From Algibacter sp. (GTDB lineage: Bacteria; Bacteroidota; Bacteroidia; Flavobacteriales; Flavobacteriaceae): a DNA stretch of 45,837 nt. The notes beneath the pieces are model-generated. The model did no database searches. It was given only the letters and a program-made list of their open reading frames with translations, and had not been told where the DNA came from. The DNA is taken from NCBI RefSeq assembly GCF_029245835.1, contig NZ_JAQWOO010000083.1, forward strand, positions 1 to 45,837, written 5' to 3'. A program made the translations under genes and the position numbers. Below, piece after piece: positions 24,822 to 33,389 of this stretch. Within the stretch, counting starts at the first letter, position 1; each line of letters begins with the position of its first letter.

Positions 24822-26351
24822 TTAACCAATAATCATACCAGCAATAGTAGCCGAAATTAATGAAGCAATGGTGCCCCCAATCAACGCTTTCATGCCAAAT
24901 TTTGAAAGTGTTTTGCGTTGTCCTGGAGCTAGAGAACCAATACCACCAATTTGAATACCTATAGATGCAAAATTTGCAAAGCCGCAAAGCATATAGGTTG
25001 CCATAATGATAGATTTTTCGTAATTAAGATGTATGGCATTAGATGCCTCTTTTAAATCTCTTAATTGGATGTAGCCTATAAATTCACTAGCGGCTAATTT
25101 AATACCTAGTAGTTGCCCCATTAAAGCCATATCTTCTTTGGCAACACCAATAAGCCACATTAACGGAGCAAAAACATAGCCCAATATAAGTTCAAGAGAT
25201 AAACCAGTATAAGACGTGTTATTGGTAATCCAACTATTTACTGACGAAACATCACCAATCCAACCAAGAATTCCATTAAGCATAGCAATAAACGCTACAA
25301 ATACCAAAAGCATGGCTCCAACATTAACGGCTAGTTTTAAACCTTCAGTAGTACCGTTAGCGATAGCATCAAGAATATTCGACCCTATTTTTTCTTGAGA
25401 CACAGAAACATCTGTATTAACAGCTTCGGTTTGTGGGTATAATATTTTTGATATTACAATAGCTCCTGGAGCTGCCATGACTGATGCTGCTAATAAATGT
25501 TTTGCGTAAAATAATCTTAATATTGGGTCATCACCTCCTAGAAACCCAATATATGCTGCTAATACCGCGCCTGCAACAGTTGCCATACCGCCAATCATAA
25601 CTAAAAGCATTTCGGACTTATTCATTTTCTCTAAATACGCTTTTATTAGAAGCGGTGCTTCGGTTTGTCCTAAAAAGATATTTCCAGCAACGCTTAAACT
25701 TTCGGCACCAGATATTTTTAGAGTTTTTGAAAGTAACCAAGCCATTCCTTTTACTACTTTTTGAATGATGCCTAAATAAAATAAAACTGAAGTTAATGCA
25801 GAAAAGAATATGATGGTTGGTAATACTTGAAAAGCAAAAATAAACCCAAACGTATCCATGTCTACGACTAAGCCTTCAAACAGAAATTTACTTCCAGCTC
25901 TTGTAAAGTCTAAAACACTAACGAATAAACCACCTATAAATTCAAAAATCGTTTTAATCAATTCAACCTTTAAAACACCAATAGCAATAAGCAGTTGAAA
26001 GGCTAAACCAATACCTACAATTTTCCAATCTATGGCTTTTCTGTTACTACTAAAAAGGAAGGCAACAAAAATTAAAGTAATCATCCCTAAAACACCGCGC
26101 CATAAACTGTTTACGGAAAATCCTTGACTAGGAATTAAGGGGGTATTAGTTTGGTTACTGGAAGTAGTTTTAGAAACAGTAAGTACTTCTGCTTCTGAAA
26201 AATTTATTTGTGCTGAATCTATTAAAATTGTTTCAGTATTGGAAATGGTTTCAATTGTTTCGGAGACTTCTGTTTTATCTAAATCTTGAGCTATTATCGT
26301 TGATGTAAAACATAAAGAAATAACAGCAAAAAGAAAAAACAGTTTTTTCAT
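24822..26351 (-). CDS. Concentrative nucleoside transporter (CNT/NupC family)
   Basis: The 509-residue protein imports nucleosides with Na+ or H+. It has an N-terminal signal-like segment (MKKLFFLFAVISLCFTS) and a 60-residue polar stretch, an extension common in Bacteroidota. The CNT core follows, with FAFQVLPTIIFFSALTSVLFYLGI, the substrate-binding GNIFLGQTEAPLLIKAYL, and a C-terminal CGFANFASIGIQIGGIGSLAP (helix with the FANFxSI motif). It starts 15 bases after the bifunctional nuclease stop, so the two form an operon. Uptake of nucleosides fits the deoxynucleoside kinase encoded elsewhere in the window. Confidence 0.9.
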   Translation of the reverse strand: MKKLFFLFAVISLCFTSTIIAQDLDKTEVSETIETISNTETILIDSAQINFSEAEVLTVSKTTSSNQTNTPLIPSQGFSVNSLWRGVLGMITLIFVAFLFSSNRKAIDWKIVGIGLAFQLLIAIGVLKVELIKTIFEFIGGLFVSVLDFTRAGSKFLFEGLVVDMDTFGFIFAFQVLPTIIFFSALTSVLFYLGIIQKVVKGMAWLLSKTLKISGAESLSVAGNIFLGQTEAPLLIKAYLEKMNKSEMLLVMIGGMATVAGAVLAAYIGFLGGDDPILRLFYAKHLLAASVMAAPGAIVISKILYPQTEAVNTDVSVSQEKIGSNILDAIANGTTEGLKLAVNVGAMLLVFVAFIAMLNGILGWIGDVSSVNSWITNNTSYTGLSLELILGYVFAPLMWLIGVAKEDMALMGQLLGIKLAASEFIGYIQLRDLKEASNAIHLNYEKSIIMATYMLCGFANFASIGIQIGGIGSLAPGQRKTLSKFGMKALIGGTIASLISATIAGMIIG

Positions 26352-26366
26352 AATAAAAATTAAGGA

Positions 26367-26990
26367 TTACTCGCGTTGTGACATTTCATCACGGATATGA
26401 GCTGCTTTTTCATAATCTTCGTTAGCAACTGCTTCTTCAAGTAATGTTTGAAGTTCTTCTAAAGATTTTCCTTTAAAATTCTCACGGGGTTCGTTAGGTT
26501 CCAATTCATTGGCAACTAATTCGTCCATTAAAATACTATCTTGATTTTCATCGTCTTCATCTTCCTTTTTAGGGTTCACTTTTAAGTAAATACCAGCTTT
26601 GTCAAGAATGTTTTTATAGGTGAAAATTGGTGCTTGAAAACGAAGCGCTAATGCAATAGCATCACTAGTTCTGGCGTCAATAATTTCTTCAATTTTATCG
26701 CGTTCGCAAATTAAACTTGAGTAAAAAACACCATCGACTAACTTGTGAATAATTACTTGTTTGACAACAATATCAAACCTATCAGCAAAATTTTTAAATA
26801 AATCGTGGGTTAATGGGCGTGGTGGACTAATTTCTTTTTCCAAAGCTATTGCAATAGATTGAGCTTCAAAAGCACCAATAACGATTGGTAGTTTACGGTC
26901 ACCATCCACTTCATTTAAAATCAAGGCGTAAGCGCCATTTTGGGTTTGGCTATATGATATGCCTTTTATATTTAATCTTACTAAACTCAT
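26367..26990 (-). CDS. Bifunctional nuclease family protein (DUF151) with UVR domain
   Basis: The 207-residue protein has a BFN/DUF151 domain at residues 1-130 (GAYALILNEVDGDRKLPIVIGAFEAQSIAIALE and DARTSDAIALALRFQAPIFT). A long acidic linker (about 140-160) follows, then a C-terminal UvrB/UvrC motif (LEELQTLLEEAVANEDYEKAAHIRDEM). Plant and thermophile relatives are reported to have RNase and DNase activity, but the role in Bacteroidota is not established. The UVR helix hairpin suggests a protein partner. A large perfect inverted repeat lies in its leader at 27007-27080. Confidence 0.88.
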   Translation of the reverse strand: MSLVRLNIKGISYSQTQNGAYALILNEVDGDRKLPIVIGAFEAQSIAIALEKEISPPRPLTHDLFKNFADRFDIVVKQVIIHKLVDGVFYSSLICERDKIEEIIDARTSDAIALALRFQAPIFTYKNILDKAGIYLKVNPKKEDEDDENQDSILMDELVANELEPNEPRENFKGKSLEELQTLLEEAVANEDYEKAAHIRDEMSQRE

Positions 26991-27006
26991 AATTTATAAA
27001 AACACA

Positions 27007-27080
27007 AAGAACTGCTTAAATTAGAACTTTACCAACTGCACAAGGCATATTAAGTCAAAATGCTAATTTAAGCAGTTCTT
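27007..27080. repeat. 18-bp perfect inverted repeat with 38-nt loop
   Basis: AAGAACTGCTTAAATTAG at 27007-27024 is exactly complementary to CTAATTTAAGCAGTTCTT at 27063-27080. It lies in the leader of the bifunctional nuclease gene (minus strand), 17 bases from its ATG. No T run follows on either strand, so it is not a plain terminator. Confidence 0.75.
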
Positions 27081-27198
27081 AAGTATTATACCAATTATAA
27101 TTTAAAATAACCCATTTAATTTGTTTCTATTTCATCTGAACAAACTATAATTCAAATTATTTATAACTCATTTTAAACCGTAATTGGTTTCACAAAAA

Positions 27199-28158
27199 TT
27201 ACTGTTGTGCTTTGAATGCTTTTAATTTTTCTATAAGTTCTGGAACGACTTGAAAAGCATCGCCAACAACACCATAATCTGCAGCTTTAAAGAAAGGCGC
27301 CTCAGGATCTGTATTGATAACTACTTTTACTTTTGAAGCATTAATACCCGCTAAATGCTGAATAGCTCCAGAAATACCAATGGCTATATATAAGTTTGAT
27401 GCTACAGGCTTTCCTGTTTGTCCAACGTGTTCACCATGTGGCCTCCACCCTAAATCTGAAACTGGTTTAGAGCAAGCTGTTGCTGCGCCTAAAACATCAG
27501 CAAGTTCTTCAATCATGCCCCAATTTTCAGGTCCTTTTAATCCACGCCCAGCAGAAACTACTATTTCTGCGTCTGCTATAGTTACTTTGTCTGTAGCTTT
27601 ATCAATGGATTCAACAGTAACTCCTAATTCTGGAATTGAAGGCGAAAAGTCTTCCTCAGAAGCACTTCCACTATGTTCAACTAAACCAAAAGCATTATTT
27701 GAAACTCCAACGATTTTTACGTCGGTATTAATCTGAGACATTTCAAAAGCTTTGTTTGTAAAAGCAGTGCGTTTTATAGTAAATGGGCTTGCGTTAGATG
27801 GTGCTTCAACAACATTTGAAGCGTAACCTGCTTGTAAACCAACGGCTAGTAATGGCGCTAAATATTTACTATCTGCTGAAGAGCTTATTACGACAACTTT
27901 TGCACCTTCTTTTTCGGCAGCCTGTTTAATAGCAGACGCATAAGCATTCGCATTAAAATTATCAAGTTGCGAATTGGATATATTTAAAATTTTATCCACT
28001 CCATAATTGCCCAAAGTAGACGTGTCGTTGGCATTTATTGTAACTGCCGTAACTGTTGTTCCTAATTGATTAGCAACCGCTTTTGCATAGGAAGCTACTT
28101 CGAAAGCTGCTTTTTTGAAAATACCTTGTTCTGATTCTGTATATACTAAAACTGACAT
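27199..28158 (-). CDS. etfA: Electron transfer flavoprotein alpha subunit
   Basis: The 319-residue subunit binds the FAD that carries electrons from acyl-CoA dehydrogenases to ETF:quinone oxidoreductase. The N-terminal half is the alpha/beta domain. The C-terminal FAD-binding module is clear: VVSAGRGLKGPENWGMIEELADVLGAATACSKPVSDLGW, then HGEHVGQTGKPVASNLYIAIGISGAIQHLAGI and INTDPEAPFFKAADYGVVGD. It follows etfB on the same strand after an unusually long 182-base spacer filled with palindromic repeats. Confidence 0.95.
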   Translation of the reverse strand: MSVLVYTESEQGIFKKAAFEVASYAKAVANQLGTTVTAVTINANDTSTLGNYGVDKILNISNSQLDNFNANAYASAIKQAAEKEGAKVVVISSSADSKYLAPLLAVGLQAGYASNVVEAPSNASPFTIKRTAFTNKAFEMSQINTDVKIVGVSNNAFGLVEHSGSASEEDFSPSIPELGVTVESIDKATDKVTIADAEIVVSAGRGLKGPENWGMIEELADVLGAATACSKPVSDLGWRPHGEHVGQTGKPVASNLYIAIGISGAIQHLAGINASKVKVVINTDPEAPFFKAADYGVVGDAFQVVPELIEKLKAFKAQQ

Positions 28159-28340
28159 AATATATTTTTCTTTTTATCATTCCCGTTTAGACGGGAATCT
28201 TATTATTTTTTTTTCTCCCCAAACACTCTCCTTCGGAGGGGCTTTGAATTTGTTTGTATTATATACCGAAAAATGGATTCGGTTTTTAGTCACGTTTCCT
28301 CCGCAATGATTTTCCCTCCTTTGGAGGGAATAGGGGAGGC
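28159..28340. repeat. etfB-etfA spacer filled with palindromic repeats
   Basis: Three palindromic units are visible: ATTCCCGTTTAGACGGGAATCT (28179-28200), CTCTCCTTCGGAGGGG (about 28229-28244) and CCCTCCTTTGGAGGG with AATAGGGGAGGC (about 28315-28340). They resemble intergenic repeats at 11295, 24604, 24790 and 38035. There is no gene. Confidence 0.7.
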
Positions 28341-29087
28341 TTATATCACTTTAGCTTCATTGTGAAGCAAGCTTATTAATTCGTCTAAATTATCTGGGGA
28401 TACTAACGTAACGTCCCCTTTTTGAGCGGGTTTTTCAAATGAAACCGAAGATGTTTCAGGTTTCACACTCACAGGTTCAACAATATTTAAAGGTTTTTTA
28501 CGAGCCATCATAATACCTCTCATATTAGGAATTCGCAATTCACTTTCTTCTACCAAACCTTTTTGTCCGCCAATAACTAAAGGTAGTGATGTTGAAACCG
28601 TTTCTTTACCGCCATCAATTTCTCTAACCGCTTTAACAGAAGTACCGTCAACTTCAAGTTCAATACAATTATTTACAAAATTGGCACTAATTAAACCAGC
28701 TACCATTCCTGGAACCATACCACCATTGTAATCAATAGATTCACGACCAGCAATAACTAAATCAAAACCACCACTATTAATAACGTTGGCTAATTGTTTC
28801 GCCACAGAAAAACCATCTGTTGCAGGTGTGTTTACTCTAATGGCTTCATCAGCGCCAATAGCTAATGCTTTACGAAGTGTTGGTTCTGTTTCTGCACCTC
28901 CAACATTTGCTACGGTAACACTAGCACCTTGTTTTTCTTTAAACCACATAGCTCGCGTTAAACCAAACTCGTCATTTGGATTAATAACAAATTGTACCCC
29001 GTTAGTATCAAATTTAGTATTTTCATCACTAAAATTAATCTTCGAAGTAGTGTCTGGAACGTGACTTATACACACTAATATTTTCAT
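28341..29087 (-). CDS. etfB: Electron transfer flavoprotein beta subunit
   Basis: The 248-residue partner of EtfA binds AMP in the AANH-like fold. Visible are MKILVCISHVPDT at the start, NPNDEFGLTRAMWFKEKQG, ATDGFSVAKQLANVI, and the signature VIAGRESIDYNGGMVPGMVAGLI. The AARKKP-like MMARKKPLNIVEP recognition loop for acyl-CoA dehydrogenase is present. It heads the etfBA unit, and its promoter region contains the 24-bp palindrome at 29152-29175. Confidence 0.95.
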   Translation of the reverse strand: MKILVCISHVPDTTSKINFSDENTKFDTNGVQFVINPNDEFGLTRAMWFKEKQGASVTVANVGGAETEPTLRKALAIGADEAIRVNTPATDGFSVAKQLANVINSGGFDLVIAGRESIDYNGGMVPGMVAGLISANFVNNCIELEVDGTSVKAVREIDGGKETVSTSLPLVIGGQKGLVEESELRIPNMRGIMMARKKPLNIVEPVSVKPETSSVSFEKPAQKGDVTLVSPDNLDELISLLHNEAKVI

Positions 29088-29126
29088 AATTTTTATGTAT
29101 TAAAATGTCTTATTTTTTTGAGAGTA

Positions 29127-29134
29127 CGAAGTTA
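29127..29134 (-). promoter_or_regulatory. Candidate -7 box of etfB
   Basis: On the minus strand this reads TAACTTCG, one base off TAnnTTTG, 40 bases before the etfB start. Its -33 position would fall inside the 24-bp palindrome. Confidence 0.4.
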
Positions 29135-29151
29135 ATTATTTTATTCTGAAT

Positions 29152-29175
29152 ATTTACTATGCATGCATAGTAAAT
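29152..29175. promoter_or_regulatory. 24-bp perfect palindrome, probable operator
   Basis: The half site ATTTACTATGCA is followed directly by its exact complement TGCATAGTAAAT. It lies between the divergent etfB and pdhB genes, 65 bases from etfB and 71 from pdhB. Symmetry and length fit a dimeric regulator of the MarR or TetR type. No T run follows, so it is not a terminator. Confidence 0.7.
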
Positions 29176-29189
29176 TTTAAAAAAATCTT

Positions 29190-29221
29190 TTGAAAGGGTA
29201 TCTCATTTATTGTTATTTTTG
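29190..29221 (+). promoter_or_regulatory. Promoter of pdhB
   Basis: TTG at 29190-29192, 21 bases, then an exact TATTTTTG at 29214-29221. Transcription would start about 17 bases before the ATG. Confidence 0.6.
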
Positions 29222-29245
29222 TGATTCGAATAAAAATAAATTTTA

Positions 29246-30223
29246 ATGAAGACAATTCAATTTAGAGAAGCTATTTGCGAAGCGATGAGCGAAGAAATGC
29301 GCAGAGATGAAAGCGTATATTTAATGGGAGAGGAAGTGGCTGAGTATAACGGTGCTTATAAAGCATCAAAAGGGATGTTAGATGAGTTTGGTGCTAAACG
29401 CGTTATTGATACACCAATTGCTGAGCTTGGTTTTGCAGGTATAGCTATTGGCTCTACAATGACTGGTAACAGGCCAATTGTTGAGTATATGACCTTTAAC
29501 TTCTCTTTAGTAGGAATTGATCAAATTATAAACAATGCCGCGAAAATAAGGCAAATGTCTGGTGGGCAGTTTAAATGTCCAATCGTTTTTCGTGGGCCTA
29601 CAGGGTCTGCTGGTCAATTAGGAGCCACACACTCCCAAGCTTTTGAAAACTGGTTTGCAAATACACCTGGTTTAAAAGTGGTTGTGCCTTCAAACCCTTA
29701 CGATGCCAAAGGATTATTAAAAGCTGCTATTCGTGATGACGATCCCGTTATTTTTATGGAAAGTGAGCAAATGTATGGTGATAAAGGTGAAGTGCCAGAA
29801 GGGGAGTATATCATTCCAATTGGTGTTGCAGAGATTAAACGCGAAGGTACAGATGTAACGATTGTGTCTTTTGGTAAAATTATTAAAGAAGCCTACAAAG
29901 CTGCTGATGAATTAGAAAAAGAAGGCATCTCATGTGAAATTATAGATTTACGTACCGTTCGTCCTTTAGATAGGAAAGCAATTGTTGAATCTGTAAAGAA
30001 AACAAATAGACTTGTTGTTTTAGAAGAAGCATGGCCTTTTGGAAATGTAGCTACTGAAATTACATACTTAGTACAATCTGAAGCATTTGATTATTTAGAT
30101 GCTCCAGTTGTAAAAATTAATACAGCTGATACTCCAGCGCCATATTCTCCTACTTTATTGGCAGAATGGTTGCCAGATTACACGGAGGTCATTAAAGCTG
30201 TAAAAAAAGTAATGTATAAATAA
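29246..30223 (+). CDS. pdhB: Pyruvate dehydrogenase E1 component, beta subunit
   Basis: The 325-residue subunit of the thiamine-diphosphate-dependent E1 forms the C-terminal half of the heterotetramer that decarboxylates pyruvate. Typical segments are FREAICEAMSEEMRRDESVYLMGEEVAEYNGAYKAS, RVIDTPIAELGFAGIAIGSTMTGNRPIVEYMTFNF, and the transketolase C-domain EAWPFGNVATEIT. The E1-alpha and E2 genes are not adjacent, which is usual in flavobacteria where pdhB lies apart. A terminator hairpin follows at 30247-30280. Confidence 0.93.
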   Translation: MKTIQFREAICEAMSEEMRRDESVYLMGEEVAEYNGAYKASKGMLDEFGAKRVIDTPIAELGFAGIAIGSTMTGNRPIVEYMTFNFSLVGIDQIINNAAKIRQMSGGQFKCPIVFRGPTGSAGQLGATHSQAFENWFANTPGLKVVVPSNPYDAKGLLKAAIRDDDPVIFMESEQMYGDKGEVPEGEYIIPIGVAEIKREGTDVTIVSFGKIIKEAYKAADELEKEGISCEIIDLRTVRPLDRKAIVESVKKTNRLVVLEEAWPFGNVATEITYLVQSEAFDYLDAPVVKINTADTPAPYSPTLLAEWLPDYTEVIKAVKKVMYK

Positions 30224-30246
30224 ATCATATTTTTTCACGTTATATA

Positions 30247-30280
30247 AACTTCATTAGCACGATTGTTGATGAAGTTTTTT
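30247..30280 (+). terminator. Terminator of pdhB
   Basis: AAACTTCAT (30247-30255) pairs with ATGAAGTTT (30269-30277), followed by TTT. It overlaps the first possible ATG of the next reading frame, which argues against that start. Confidence 0.7.
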
Positions 30281-30286
30281 TGTATT

Positions 30287-32794
30287 ATGAATATCAGATT
30301 AATTATTGCCCTTTTCTTCCTCGGTATATGTTCTGCATTTGCACAAACCAAAGTGAGTGGTTATGTATTTGATGAATATAATGAACCTGTATCTTTTGCA
30401 ACCATTATTTTTAGTGGTTCTACTCATGGAACCATAACTGATGAGTACGGAAAATTTTATTTAGAATCTGATGAAACTTGGGAAGCTTTAACGGTATCTT
30501 TTATTGGTTATGAAACTTTAAATATTCCATTAGATAAAAAGGTGAATTATAATTTAAAATTCACACTTAAAGAGGAGGCTGCACAATTGGACGCTGTAGT
30601 TATCTTATCTGGAAAGCAATCTAAAAAAAATAACCCTGCAATAGATTTGCTCAGAAAAATTTGGGCAAGTAAACGAAGCAATGGTTTAAAACAATTTAAG
30701 CAATACGAATACGATAAATACGAAAAAGTAGAATTCGATTTAAATACTATTGATAGTGCACTTATTAAAAGTAAACTGTTTAAAGGCATGGAGTTTGTCT
30801 TTGAAGAAGTTGATACGTCTAGCGTAACAGGAAAAACATACTTGCCAATTTTTATAAACGAAGCCGTTTCTAAGGTATATGGCGATAACATTATTAATAA
30901 AAATAAAGAAGATTTACTAGGGAATAAAAACTCAGGGTTTAGTGATAATCAAATTATTATTGACTTTATAGACGATTTGTATACAGACTTCAACGTGTAT
31001 GATAATTATTTGCAGTTTTTCGATAAAAGTTTTGTGAGTCCCTTGTCGAAAACAGGAATTAACACCTATAATTATGTTTTGTCTGATAGTTCATTTATTG
31101 ATAATAAGTGGTGCTACAATATTATATATTACCCAAGGCGAAAAAATGAATTAACTTTTAAAGGTGATTTTTGGGTAGCAGATACTACCTACGCTATTAA
31201 GGAAATTAATCTTCAAGCCTCAAAAAGTGCGAATATAAACTGGGTAAAAGAGATTTATATCGAGCAAGAGTTTGAGGTATTAAGTGATTCCCTTTTTCTG
31301 GTAACTAGAGATTATATGCTCTCGGATTTTGCTTTTAATAAAAAAGAAAAGTCACGTGGGGTTTACGGAAAGCGCACAACCTTGTATAATAATTATAAGT
31401 TCGATATTGAAAAAGATAAAAAATTCTACGAAAAGGATGTTTATAATTACGATAAAGATATTTATAACAGAGATAATAAATTTTGGTCTGAAAATCGACT
31501 AGAAAAATTAAATAAAGATGAGCAGGGTGTCTATAAAATGTTAGATACTTTAAAAACGGTTAAAAAATTTAAGCGTCTTTATAACTTAGGAAGTATTCTA
31601 GCGTCTGGTTATATTGAGTTTAATACGTTGCCTTTAGATTATGGACCTGTATTTTCAACCTTTGGATTTAATGAAGTTGAAGGTATACGTTTGCGAACTG
31701 GCGGAAGAACTTATTTTGGACCTAATGATTTATGGCGACTAGAAGGGTTTTTAGCTTATGGATTTAATGACGATAAATTCAAATATGGTATTTCAGGGAA
31801 ATGGTTACTTGATAAAAAGAGCCGACTGATTATCTCTGGAGGAAACAGGCGAGATGTAGAGCAAACAGGGGCTAGTTTAACAACGAGTACCGATGTTTTA
31901 GGCAGAAGTTTAGCATCTTCTTCACTAGTAGGAACGGGAGCTAATGATAAATTAACAAATATCAATTTAACTAGTGTAGCTATTGAAGCAGAACCTTGGC
32001 AAAATGTTATTTTTAGACTAGGCGGAAACTACAGGACTTTAGAATCTGCATCACCAACATTTAGTTTAGATTACAATACGCCAACAGGAATTGAATCAGA
32101 AATTAAACAATACGAAACCAACTTGTCGGTATCGTATTTTCCAGGTCGAAAAATGACTGGTTTTGGTGTTGAACGAAGAATAGCTAATGATGATTTTGCA
32201 CGCCTTTTTGCTCAAGTAACTCGAGGTGATAAAAGTATTTTTAATAGTGATTTTGATTATACTAAAGTACAATTTTCATACACACAACCCTGGCAAATGG
32301 GCGGTTTTGGAAGATTGAATACTACTATTGAAGCTGGAAAAACTTTTGGCGATGTACCACTTGGTTTATTAAGTGTCATTCCAGGAAACCAAACCTATTT
32401 TTCAATTTATAACACCTTTTCTCAACTTGATTTTTATGAGTTTGTTTCAGATACGTATGCATCATTTCATTTTGAACATAATTTTAACGGTCGCTTGTTT
32501 TCAAGAATTCCTTTTCTAAGAAAATTAAACTTAAGAGAAATTATAAGTGTTCGAGGTGTAATAGCTGATATTTCAGCTGAAAATATCTCCTTAAGTAACG
32601 TTCCAAGCAATCCTAATAATCTTCAGTTAATAGCACCTTCTTCAGAACCTTATTACGAATACAGTTTAGGTATTGGTAATATTTTTAAAGTTTTTAGAAT
32701 CGACTTTAATTTCAGAGGAAATTATAAAGATGAGGTGCTTTACCCAGATGCTAGAAAGTTTGGTGTAACAGGTAGTTTTGGGTTTTATTTTTAA
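30287..32794 (+). CDS. DUF5686 outer-membrane protein with carboxypeptidase-regulatory-like domain
   Basis: The protein of about 835 residues starts with a signal peptide (MNIRLIIALFFLGICSAFAQ). A carboxypeptidase-regulatory-like beta domain follows (VSGYVFDEYNEPVSFATIIFSGSTHGTITDEYGKFYL, residues about 22-100), then a large C-terminal DUF5686 region rich in beta strands. It ends in GVTGSFGFYF, a terminal-Phe signal for outer-membrane barrel insertion. The function is unknown. By architecture it resembles TonB-dependent receptors without a plug. An upstream in-frame ATG at 30263 lies inside the pdhB terminator, so I choose 30287. Confidence 0.85.
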   Translation: MNIRLIIALFFLGICSAFAQTKVSGYVFDEYNEPVSFATIIFSGSTHGTITDEYGKFYLESDETWEALTVSFIGYETLNIPLDKKVNYNLKFTLKEEAAQLDAVVILSGKQSKKNNPAIDLLRKIWASKRSNGLKQFKQYEYDKYEKVEFDLNTIDSALIKSKLFKGMEFVFEEVDTSSVTGKTYLPIFINEAVSKVYGDNIINKNKEDLLGNKNSGFSDNQIIIDFIDDLYTDFNVYDNYLQFFDKSFVSPLSKTGINTYNYVLSDSSFIDNKWCYNIIYYPRRKNELTFKGDFWVADTTYAIKEINLQASKSANINWVKEIYIEQEFEVLSDSLFLVTRDYMLSDFAFNKKEKSRGVYGKRTTLYNNYKFDIEKDKKFYEKDVYNYDKDIYNRDNKFWSENRLEKLNKDEQGVYKMLDTLKTVKKFKRLYNLGSILASGYIEFNTLPLDYGPVFSTFGFNEVEGIRLRTGGRTYFGPNDLWRLEGFLAYGFNDDKFKYGISGKWLLDKKSRLIISGGNRRDVEQTGASLTTSTDVLGRSLASSSLVGTGANDKLTNINLTSVAIEAEPWQNVIFRLGGNYRTLESASPTFSLDYNTPTGIESEIKQYETNLSVSYFPGRKMTGFGVERRIANDDFARLFAQVTRGDKSIFNSDFDYTKVQFSYTQPWQMGGFGRLNTTIEAGKTFGDVPLGLLSVIPGNQTYFSIYNTFSQLDFYEFVSDTYASFHFEHNFNGRLFSRIPFLRKLNLREIISVRGVIADISAENISLSNVPSNPNNLQLIAPSSEPYYEYSLGIGNIFKVFRIDFNFRGNYKDEVLYPDARKFGVTGSFGFYF

Positions 32795-32795
32795 A

Positions 32796-33230
32796 CTACT
32801 TATTCTTTCGCTTTAATGCTTCTTTACGCATAGGCATAACGTCTATGGTGCTGAATAGTGCTTCACAGGTTAATAAATCACTTTGTCTTAATTTGATGCC
32901 ACCGTCTAAACCAATTAATATAACTTCAAAAGGGGTGTTTGCTGTTTTGAATATTTTGTAGAGTTTTGATGAATCCTTCCATTCTTCATCCTTCAAGCCT
33001 GTAGTATAACTATGTTTTTTTATTTGGTAAACAATAAGTTTACGGTCTGTAAGTCCGTTTTCGTGTGTTTGCAATGTTTTAATTTGATTTTGAAAAGTGA
33101 TACTATCTGAATCATCCGTTATAATTAATAAAACTCGGTTTTTCCATTGATGTGATGCTATGTTTTGAGACATACCCTTAGTAACGTTTATAATTGAAAT
33201 TATAAAAAATAGGATTTTAAAAATCTTCAT
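32796..33230 (-). CDS. DUF4174 domain protein, secreted
   Basis: The 144-residue protein has a signal peptide (KILFFIISIINVTKGMSQ) and one thioredoxin-like DUF4174 domain: HQWKNRVLLIITDDSDSITFQNQIKTLQ, then VILIGLDGGIKLRQSDLLTCEALFSTIDVMPMRKEAL. The domain lacks a CxxC pair, so redox activity is not expected. The biochemical role is unknown. It is convergent with the DUF5686 gene, one base apart. Confidence 0.82.
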   Translation of the reverse strand: MKIFKILFFIISIINVTKGMSQNIASHQWKNRVLLIITDDSDSITFQNQIKTLQTHENGLTDRKLIVYQIKKHSYTTGLKDEEWKDSSKLYKIFKTANTPFEVILIGLDGGIKLRQSDLLTCEALFSTIDVMPMRKEALKRKNK

Positions 33231-33253
33231 TTTTTTGGAACTTTTTTGGAAGG

Positions 33254-33386
33254 TTCGTTTACCGTTGATGTGTATGGAAAGTTGCGTGGTTAAGCAACTA
33301 AGTTAGCAAACATTTACGAACCTGTGAATATTCCGCAGGAATATTCGCAAGTAGGGAAGAACCTAGCAATTAGTTATACACGGCTT
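33254..33386 (-). repeat. Long imperfect palindrome (attC-like), copy A
   Basis: Read on the minus strand it starts GCAGCCTAAC, overlapping the stop codon of the hypothetical gene at 33390-33722, and ends ACGGTAAACGAA. The centre is a strong hairpin, GAATATTCC, GCA, GGAATATTC (33326-33346), within broader mismatched pairing (GTGTAT with ATACAC, AACTAA with TTAGTT). It shares both ends with copy B at 34293-34351. Confidence 0.5.
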
Positions 33387-33389
33387 AAG

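Noticed and set aside
30263-30286. Upstream ATG codons for the DUF5686 protein
   Set aside because: They fall within the pdhB terminator, and the signal peptide reads properly only from ATG 30287.
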